Origin: Intrasporangiaceae bacterium
GTDB lineage: Bacteria > Actinomycetota > Actinomycetes > Actinomycetales > Dermatophilaceae
Assembly (NCBI GenBank): GCA_012838445.1
Contig: DUPF01000231.1
Span: 1 to 55,429, forward strand
Length of the DNA: 55,429 nucleotides
Direction of reading: 5' to 3'
Shown here piece by piece: positions 49,099 to 55,429 of the stretch. How positions within the stretch are numbered: position 1 is the stretch's first letter; the number at the start of each line of letters is the position of its first letter. The notes under the pieces were generated by a model, which was not told the DNA's origin, searched no databases, and was given only the letters and a program-made list of their open reading frames with translations. The position numbers and the translations under genes were made by a program.

Positions 49099-49989
49099 AT
49101 GCTCGATCCGCACCGCCTGCGCGTCTTCCGATCCGTCCTGGCCAGCGGCTCCGTCGGGGCCGCCGCCGACAACCTCAAGATGAGTTCGAGCGCGGTCAGC
49201 CAGCACCTGTCCGCCCTTCAGCGCGAGACCGGCCTGACCCTGTTCCGCCGTGAGGGCCGCGGCCTGGCCCCCACCCCGGCGGCTCTGACCCTGCAGGCCG
49301 AGAGCGACGGACTGATGGGTATGCTCGCCCGCCTCGACTCCCTCGTCGCCGACCTGCGGGAGGGACGCAGCGGGCGTCTGACCGTCGGGTACTTCCCGTC
49401 CGCCGGCGCCGAGTGGATGCCCCAGCTCGCGGTCCGGCTCACGACCGAGATGCCGGAGCTGACCCTGGACTTCGTCCTCAACGACAGCCCGTCGCGCACC
49501 TACGCCCCCGACCTCGACATCGTCGTCGAACCGCCCGGGACCCCACCCCGGGACGGCTATCGGCGCACCGATCTGGTGAGCGACGCATACGTGGCGATGC
49601 TGCACCGGGACCACCCGCTCGCCGACGCGCAGTCCCTCCACCTGGCCGACCTGCAGGAGGACCGGTGGATCTCCAACGATCCGCTCCGCGACATCCACAC
49701 GATCCTCGTCAACGAGGCGTGCGCCGCCGCCGGGTTCCGACCCCGGTATGCGGTCCAGGCCCAGGACCACCACACCGCCATCGCGTTCGTCGCCGCCGGG
49801 GTCGGGGTGACCGTGCTGCCGGGTCTGGCCTCGCACGTCCATCCGCGCGACGCCGTCGTCGTGCCGATCACCGCGCCGACACCGATCCGGCACATCTCGG
49901 TGCTCAGCCGGGAGCGGACCGCCAGCCCGGCCGCCGTCGAGCGGGCCGTGGAGCTACTGACGATGCTGGCTGCTCCCGGCACCCGCTGA
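49099..49989 (+). CDS. LysR-type transcriptional regulator
   Basis: N-terminal wHTH 'LRVFRSVLASGSVGAAADNLKMSSSAVSQHLSALQRETGLTLFRREGRGLAPT'. Confidence 0.95.
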   Translation: MLDPHRLRVFRSVLASGSVGAAADNLKMSSSAVSQHLSALQRETGLTLFRREGRGLAPTPAALTLQAESDGLMGMLARLDSLVADLREGRSGRLTVGYFPSAGAEWMPQLAVRLTTEMPELTLDFVLNDSPSRTYAPDLDIVVEPPGTPPRDGYRRTDLVSDAYVAMLHRDHPLADAQSLHLADLQEDRWISNDPLRDIHTILVNEACAAAGFRPRYAVQAQDHHTAIAFVAAGVGVTVLPGLASHVHPRDAVVVPITAPTPIRHISVLSRERTASPAAVERAVELLTMLAAPGTR

Positions 49990-50039
49990 CCCCCGGCACC
50001 CGCTGACGGGGCTGCCGGTGCGCTGACTCAGACGTTCGG

Positions 50040-51239
50040 CTACTGCTGGCCGATCGCGCCGAGGAGCTCCTGGAACCAGCCGACGGACGGGTCGAACTTC
50101 TTGTGCCCCTTGATCCGGGGGAACTCGATGGCCCGCAACTCGTCGCCGCGCTCCTCGTCGTGGCCGACGACGCCGGAGACTCCGGCCATCGCCGACTCGA
50201 CCGCGAGCGTGGTGCACGTGTCGATGAGCTCGAGGTCCTCGCTGTTCGGGGCGGCCGAGCGGGAGAAGTACCCCGACTTCTGGACCATCGTCTTCTCCGC
50301 ACCGACGAGCTCGGCGAACTGCTTGGCGAACCAGGCCCCCGGGTTGACCTTGTCGAGCTGGACGTGCCCGAACGGGTCGACCGGCACCTCTTCACCCTTG
50401 GCGCGCATCTCCTCGACGATCTCCTCCACGCCGGCACCCTCGGAGAGGAAGATGTTGACGCAGCCGATCTCGTCCATGACGGCCTTGAGCCGGTCGGCCT
50501 CCGCGTGCAGGTCCGGGTGCAGCTCGGGGACGTAGACCGCGTGCACGTCCCAGCAGCGCGGGTCGTTGCCGAAGCCGGTGACGAACTCCTGCTCCCCCAC
50601 CCATGCGTGGTAGCGACGGGCGGTCTCGGCGGTCAGCCAGCCACAGTTGCGGCCCATGACCTCGTGGACGATGAGCATCCGCGGGTTCGAGGAGTGTTCG
50701 GCGATGATGTTCTTGGCGTAGAGCGAGCCCTGCTCGGCGGCGGTCCAGGCGCCGAGGCTCTGCCGGATCGGGACGACGTCGTTGTCGATCGTCTTCGGCA
50801 ACCCGACGACGGTCAGTTCGTAGTCGTTCTCGTGCAGGTAGGCGGCCAGGTCCGCCGCGGTGGTGTTCGTGTCGTCGCCGCCGATCGTGTGCAGGACGTC
50901 GACACCGTCCTTGGTCAACTGCTCGGCCGCGACGTGGAGCGGGTCCTGCCCCTCCTGGACCAGTCCGCGCTTGACGCAGTCCTCGACGTTGGTCAGCTTG
51001 ACCCGGCTGTTTCCGATCGGGGAGCCGCCGCGCAGGTGGAACAGGTGCGCCTTCTCCCGCACCTCCGGGGTGACCTCGTCGTAGCGGCCGGTGAGCAGGC
51101 CGGCATACCCGTCGAGGTAGCCGATGATCCGGATGCTCGGGTCCAGAGCGGTGTACTTCTCGATGAGGCCCCCGACAGCGGAGGACAGGCACGGGGCCAG
51201 GCCACCGGCGGTGAGGAGGGCGACGGTGCGGACGGTCAT
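50040..51239 (-). CDS. pfp: Pyrophosphate--fructose-6-phosphate 1-phosphotransferase
   Basis: 'LHTIGGDDTNTTAADLA' and 'VVGLPKTIDNDV' (GGDD and PKT residues of PPi-dependent PFKs). Confidence 0.93.
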   Translation of the reverse strand: MTVRTVALLTAGGLAPCLSSAVGGLIEKYTALDPSIRIIGYLDGYAGLLTGRYDEVTPEVREKAHLFHLRGGSPIGNSRVKLTNVEDCVKRGLVQEGQDPLHVAAEQLTKDGVDVLHTIGGDDTNTTAADLAAYLHENDYELTVVGLPKTIDNDVVPIRQSLGAWTAAEQGSLYAKNIIAEHSSNPRMLIVHEVMGRNCGWLTAETARRYHAWVGEQEFVTGFGNDPRCWDVHAVYVPELHPDLHAEADRLKAVMDEIGCVNIFLSEGAGVEEIVEEMRAKGEEVPVDPFGHVQLDKVNPGAWFAKQFAELVGAEKTMVQKSGYFSRSAAPNSEDLELIDTCTTLAVESAMAGVSGVVGHDEERGDELRAIEFPRIKGHKKFDPSVGWFQELLGAIGQQ

Positions 51240-51381
51240 GGTGGCGTTCACCTTTCGTGGGATGACACAACGGGTATGCGGCACTCGCCTCCATCATGGC
51301 GCATTGCGACGGTCCTGGCCCGACCGGGCAGCGCGCGAGGTGTTCGCCGTGCCGTGCTCGCTGTCAGGCGCGGACGAGCCG

Positions 51382-51480
51382 AGGCGCTCGGCGCGAGACG
51401 AGGCGGTTGCACACCGCGAGGCGCAATAGCACCTCGCCTCGCACAGACCACCTCGCGTCACGCGCGCCACCTCACCTCGC
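51382..51480. repeat. 99-bp direct repeat, copy 1
   Basis: Gapless alignment to 52545-52643 with about 10 mismatches; contains internal GCGAGGCG/CGCCTCGC inverted repeat. Confidence 0.95.
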
Positions 51481-51572
51481 CACCGGTCGTGGAGCCGCCA
51501 TCAACGCCCACTCGCCCGCTTACTGTGGATAACTTCCGTCGGTCAGGACCGCGACGTGCTGAGATCGATGCC

Positions 51573-52523
51573 ATGATCGCGAAGCCGCCGCCTTTCGACC
51601 CCACCGCGCTGCGGGTGCGAGCCGACCTGCGCCAGTTGGCTCTCGACCCTGCGCGCGCCGGGTGGCATTGCGTTCGCCGTGGTGTGTGGCTTCCGCCGGG
51701 TGCCTGGGAGGCCCTCCCCGTGGACCAACAGTTCGAGGCCTTCGTTTTCGCCACACTGCTCAGTTGTCAGGAGCCGCAGGACGTCATCATGTGCGGTCCG
51801 GCCGCCGCCGCCGTGTGGGGTATGCCGAGCATCGATCCGTGGCCGCGGGTCGTGCATGTCCTCGATCCGGACCGGCAGATGGGCCCGTCCCGCTACATCC
51901 GGCCCCGGGGCGGTGCGCCGGTACAGCCTCGAGAGGTCAAGGGTGCCCTCGTCACGCCACCTGCTCGGACCGTGATCGACCTGGCCTGCACCGGCTCGAT
52001 GGAGAATGCCCTGGCCGCGGCTGACTATGCACTGCGCGAGAAGCTGTGCACGCGTGCCGACCTCGAGACCGAAGCAGCGGCGCTGGCGCCCGGTGCTCGT
52101 GGCCGGTCGGTGTGCCGGGTGCTGGTCGATCTGGCTGACGGCCTGAGTGGGTCGGCGGGCGAGAGCCTGTCTCGTCTGGTCATGTTCCGAGCCAACTTCT
52201 CGCGGCCGGTCCTGCAGCGTGAGTATCGCGATGAACTCGGGCTCATCGGCTATGTCGACTTCGACCTTCCCGGACTCATCGGCGAGTTCGACGGGAAGAT
52301 CAAGTACAAGGTGCCACCTACGGCGACCCCGGAGGAGGCGAGCACGATCGTCTGGGAGGAGAAGATCCGAGAGGACCGCCTCCGGCGCATCAAGCCAGTC
52401 GCGCGCTGGACGTGGTCGGTGGCCCGTACCCCGGGCGCCCTCGCTCGACTCCTCATCAGCCACGGGTTGCGTCCGCTGCCCAGATCGACATGGTTCGACC
52501 TCGGTGAGCGGCCTGCGTCGTGA
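51573..52523 (+). CDS. AbiEi-like/DUF559-type putative PD-(D/E)XK protein
   Basis: 'GYVDFDLPGLIGEFDGKIKYKV...EEKIREDRLRRI' nuclease-like motif, N-terminal 'GWHCVRRGVWLPP... MCGPAAAAVWGMPS' AbiEi-antitoxin-like; bracketed by 99-bp direct repeats. Confidence 0.8.
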   Translation: MIAKPPPFDPTALRVRADLRQLALDPARAGWHCVRRGVWLPPGAWEALPVDQQFEAFVFATLLSCQEPQDVIMCGPAAAAVWGMPSIDPWPRVVHVLDPDRQMGPSRYIRPRGGAPVQPREVKGALVTPPARTVIDLACTGSMENALAAADYALREKLCTRADLETEAAALAPGARGRSVCRVLVDLADGLSGSAGESLSRLVMFRANFSRPVLQREYRDELGLIGYVDFDLPGLIGEFDGKIKYKVPPTATPEEASTIVWEEKIREDRLRRIKPVARWTWSVARTPGALARLLISHGLRPLPRSTWFDLGERPAS

Positions 52524-52544
52524 GCGATAGCCCGCGCCGAGGCT

Positions 52545-52643
52545 AGGCGTTCGGCGCGAGACGAGGCGTTCGCACACCCCGAGGCGCAATAACACCTCAC
52601 CTCGCACAGAGCACCTCGCATCACACGCACCACCTCACCTCGC
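52545..52643. repeat. 99-bp direct repeat, copy 2
   Basis: See 51382-51480. Confidence 0.95.
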
Positions 52644-52685
52644 GCCATGCAGGGCACGGGGACATGGGCGAGGAGGAGGGTTGGG

Positions 52686-53771
52686 TCAGGCCGGGTCGGC
52701 GCCGGTCAACTCCCGGGCGACCAGGCCCGCGGTCTGGAGCATGTTCAGCCCGGCACCCTTGCGCAGGTTGTCGCCGCTGACGAAGAAGTCGAGGGACCGG
52801 GGGAAGTCCGGGCTCTGCCGGAGTCGGCCGATGAAGCGGGGGTCGGCGCCGACGACGTCCACCGGTGTCGGGAACTCCCCGGTCTCCGGGTCATCCATGA
52901 GGACGACCATCGGCGCTTCGATGATCGCCCGACGGGCCCGGTCGACGTCGATCGGGCGGGAGAACGTCGCGTGCACCGAGATGGAGTGCGATGACACGAC
53001 CGGGACCCGCACACAGGTGGCCATGACCTTCAGGTCGGGCAGGCCGAGGATCTTGCGCGTCTCATCGCGCAGTTTGCCCTCCTCGGAGGTCCACCCGGCC
53101 CCCTCGTAGTATCCGACGAAGGGGATGACGTTGAGTGCCAACGGTGCCGGGAAGCAGGAGTCGCCGAGTTCGTGCTCGATGAGGCGGCGGATGTCGCCGG
53201 GATGCTGGGCGAGATCCCGTTTGCCGGCGACGACATCGACCTCGTCGAGGAGTCGGGCGATGCCGGCCCGGCCGAGGCCGGAGGCGGCCTGGAAGGAGGT
53301 GACGACCAGGGACTGCAACCCCCAGCCGCGGTGCAGCACCCCGAGGGCGTCGATCATCGTCATCACGGTCGCGCCGGGGTTGGCGATGATGCCGCGCGGC
53401 CGGTTGGCCACCTCTTCGGGGTTGACCTCGGCGACGACGAGCGGCACCCCCTCCTCGCCGCGGTAGGTGATGCTGTTGTCGATGACGACGACACCACGGC
53501 CCGCGGCGTAGTCGACCCACTCGTGGGTGATCTGCGGCGGGATGTCCACCAGGGCGACGTCGACACCGTCGAAGAACGCCTCGTCCAGCGGTTGGATCGT
53601 CAGGTCCTCACCGGCCACGGTCACGGTCGTGCCGACGTCGTCGGCGGCGGCGGCGAGGCGCACCTCGGACCACTCGTGGCGGTACATCGGCAGCACGGAC
53701 AGGATGACCCTGCCGACCGCGCCGGTGGCACCGACGACACCGAGCACAGGCCGGTCGTCGTTGCTCCCCAT
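52686..53771 (-). CDS. asd: Aspartate-semialdehyde dehydrogenase
   Basis: 'LGVVGATGAVGRVILSVL', 'PRGIIANPGATVMTMIDAL'; catalytic Cys position should be checked (see findings). Confidence 0.93.
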   Translation of the reverse strand: MGSNDDRPVLGVVGATGAVGRVILSVLPMYRHEWSEVRLAAAADDVGTTVTVAGEDLTIQPLDEAFFDGVDVALVDIPPQITHEWVDYAAGRGVVVIDNSITYRGEEGVPLVVAEVNPEEVANRPRGIIANPGATVMTMIDALGVLHRGWGLQSLVVTSFQAASGLGRAGIARLLDEVDVVAGKRDLAQHPGDIRRLIEHELGDSCFPAPLALNVIPFVGYYEGAGWTSEEGKLRDETRKILGLPDLKVMATCVRVPVVSSHSISVHATFSRPIDVDRARRAIIEAPMVVLMDDPETGEFPTPVDVVGADPRFIGRLRQSPDFPRSLDFFVSGDNLRKGAGLNMLQTAGLVARELTGADPA

Positions 53772-53797
53772 GCGTCCTATCTTGTCACGCGGGACGG

Positions 53798-55063
53798 TCA
53801 GCGCCCGGTCCCGGCGTGGACGACTGCCTCGGACTCACCGTCGAGGTCGAACGCCGAGTGCACCGCCCGCATCGCTTCGGCGAGCCGCTCCTCCCGGGTG
53901 ATGACCGAGATCCGGATCTCGGAGGTGGAGATCATCTCGACGTTGATCTGGGCGTCGGCAAGCGCCTTGAAGAAGGTCGCCGAGACGCCGGTGTTCGTGC
54001 GCATCCCGGCCCCGATGAGGGACAGTTTGCCGATCTGGTCGTCGTACTGCAGACCGGTGAACCCCACCTCGGTGCGGATCGCCTCGAGCGCCTGCATGGC
54101 GACCCGGCCGTCGGTGCGGGCCAGGGTGAAGGAGATGTCGGTGCGGCCGGTCTCCACCGCGGAGACGTTCTGGACGATCATGTCGATGTTCAGTCCGGCC
54201 CGGGCGAGGGCCTCGAAGATCGCGGCGGCCATGCCGGTGCGGTCCGGCACACCGACGACGGTGAGTTTGGCCTGGGAGGCGTCGTGGGCGACGCCGGAGA
54301 TGATCGGGGCTTCCACGGATTCTCCTTCGGTGTAGTCCGCAACGATCGTGCCGGGCAGGTCGGTGAACGTCGAGCGGACGTGGATGGGGATGTCGTAGCG
54401 GCGGGCGTACTCGACGCAGCGCAGGTGGAGGATCTTGCTGCCGGCGGCGGCGAGTTCGAGCATCTCCTCGGCGGAGATCCGGTCGATCTTGCTCGCTCGG
54501 TTCACCACCCGCGGGTCGGCGGTGAACACGCCGTCGACGTCGGAGTAGATCTCGCAGACCTTGGCGTCGAGGGCGGCCGCGAGCGCGACGGCGGTGGTGT
54601 CGGAGCCACCCCGGCCGAGGGTGGTGATCTCCTTCGTCGTCTGGCTCACGCCCTGGAACCCGGCGACGATGACGATGTGCCCGTCGTCGAGGGCCTGGTT
54701 GATCCGTCCCGGGGTGACGTCGATGATCTTGGCCCGGCCGTGCTCCTCGTCGGTGAGCACCCCGGCCTGGCTGCCGGTGAAGGATCGGGCGGTGAAGCCG
54801 AGGTCGTGGATGGCCATCGCGACCAGGGCCATGGAGATCCGCTCGCCGGCGGTCAGGAGCATGTCCAGCTCCCGCGGCGGTGGCAGCGGGCTGACCTCCT
54901 GAGCCAGGTCGAGCAGTTCGTCGGTCGCGTCCCCCATGGCGGAGACGACGACACAGACGTCGTTGCCGGCGCGGCGGGTCTCGGTGATCCGTTGCGCGAC
55001 GCGTTTGATGCTCTCGGCATCGGAGAGGGAGGATCCGCCGTACTTCTGGACGACGATGGACAC
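53798..55063 (-). CDS. ask: Aspartate kinase
   Basis: '[20 protein letters not shown]', '[19 protein letters not shown]', C-terminal ACT domains. Confidence 0.97.
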   Translation of the reverse strand: MSIVVQKYGGSSLSDAESIKRVAQRITETRRAGNDVCVVVSAMGDATDELLDLAQEVSPLPPPRELDMLLTAGERISMALVAMAIHDLGFTARSFTGSQAGVLTDEEHGRAKIIDVTPGRINQALDDGHIVIVAGFQGVSQTTKEITTLGRGGSDTTAVALAAALDAKVCEIYSDVDGVFTADPRVVNRASKIDRISAEEMLELAAAGSKILHLRCVEYARRYDIPIHVRSTFTDLPGTIVADYTEGESVEAPIISGVAHDASQAKLTVVGVPDRTGMAAAIFEALARAGLNIDMIVQNVSAVETGRTDISFTLARTDGRVAMQALEAIRTEVGFTGLQYDDQIGKLSLIGAGMRTNTGVSATFFKALADAQINVEMISTSEIRISVITREERLAEAMRAVHSAFDLDGESEAVVHAGTGR

Positions 55064-55207
55064 GGGTTCTCCTGGGCCTAGGTGACAGCCGGCTGGCTGA
55101 GTGGACGATCGATGCTAACCGGATGCGGTATGCGCGGACCGGCTCGGTCGCATACCGGACCACCCCAGCCCCCACCTGCCCCGCCTTTCTCTCCCCACCC
55201 GTTAAAG

Positions 55208-55246
55208 GGTGACTGCACCACGCTTCGGAAGCGTGGTGAAGTCACC
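55208..55246. terminator. Strong hairpin GGTGACT-g-CACCACGCTT-cgg-AAGCGTGGTG-a-AGTCACC
   Basis: 17 bp paired with one G.A mismatch, 3-nt loop; between DUF5063-like gene end and ask start. Confidence 0.7.
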
Positions 55247-55303
55247 GCTGGCGTGACGCAGTCCGCCGGGGATCCGGATCGACCGGGGTCAGGTCTGGTG
55301 GGC

Positions 55304-55429
55304 TCAGCCGTGCAGCGCATCGAAGGCGGCTTCGGCGACGACGTCCTCGTCGGCGTCGAGGCGGACGTGGCCGAGCAGGGTCTGCAGGACGCGCAAGGCC
55401 ATCGAGGCCCGCACTCCCCACTGGGACAG
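55304..55429 (-). CDS. Partial C-terminus of DUF5063-like protein (runs off window)
   Basis: Minus-strand reading LSQWGVRASMALRVLQTLLGHVRLDADEDVVAEAAFDALHG*; assignment relies on usual recR-DUF5063-ask-asd synteny. Confidence 0.55.
   Translation of the reverse strand: MSQWGVRASMALRVLQTLLGHVRLDADEDVVAEAAFDALHG

Noticed and set aside
50103-51572. N-terminal two thirds of the 806-aa plus ORF
   Set aside because: Antisense to pfp plus the intergenic repeat; only the C-terminal part from 51573 is a plausible gene
51382-52643. CRISPR array or IS element explanation for the repeat pair
   Set aside because: Only two 99-bp copies over 1 kb apart, no spacers, no transposase or terminal inverted repeats; called a direct-repeat-bracketed gene instead

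Overview
High-GC actinobacterial chromosomal window. Gene content and synteny suggest a Micrococcales / Intrasporangiaceae-Dermatophilaceae-like genome (inference). Most of it is ordinary chromosome. Left to right it holds: a HemK-like methyltransferase; H+-pyrophosphatase; STAS protein; SDR; DEAD-box/DUF1998 (MrfA-like) helicase; a complete actinobacterial Tad/Flp pilus locus (ssd-tadA-tadB-tadC-DUF4244 pilin-TadE-TadE-like) with a degenerate Fic protein; a LytS/LytTR two-component system split by menB, next to a DUF485 + SSS acetate-type symporter and acs; an Mrp antiporter operon; nth, two NUDIX genes and a Crp/Fnr regulator; RidA/DUF4177; two ArsA-type ATPases, WhiB and a PASTA-containing class A PBP (the Mycobacterium Rv3679-3682 arrangement); tRNA-Pro(CGG); hsp20 with a HAIR-like site; a tryptophan-to-anthranilate (kyn) cluster; PPi-dependent PFK; and asd/ask. 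No CRISPR array, rRNA, prophage or IS transposase was recognised. The least explained signals are non-coding: (i) two 99-bp direct repeats (about 90% identical) bracketing a single PD-(D/E)XK/AbiEi-like gene; (ii) several perfect or near-perfect dispersed palindromes, some related to each other, mostly at gene 3' ends; (iii) a strongly over-represented octamer GTATGCGG/CCGCATAC and its 16-bp extension GTATGCGGT(C/G)CGCACC; (iv) paired 38-bp elements upstream of two tad transcription units.
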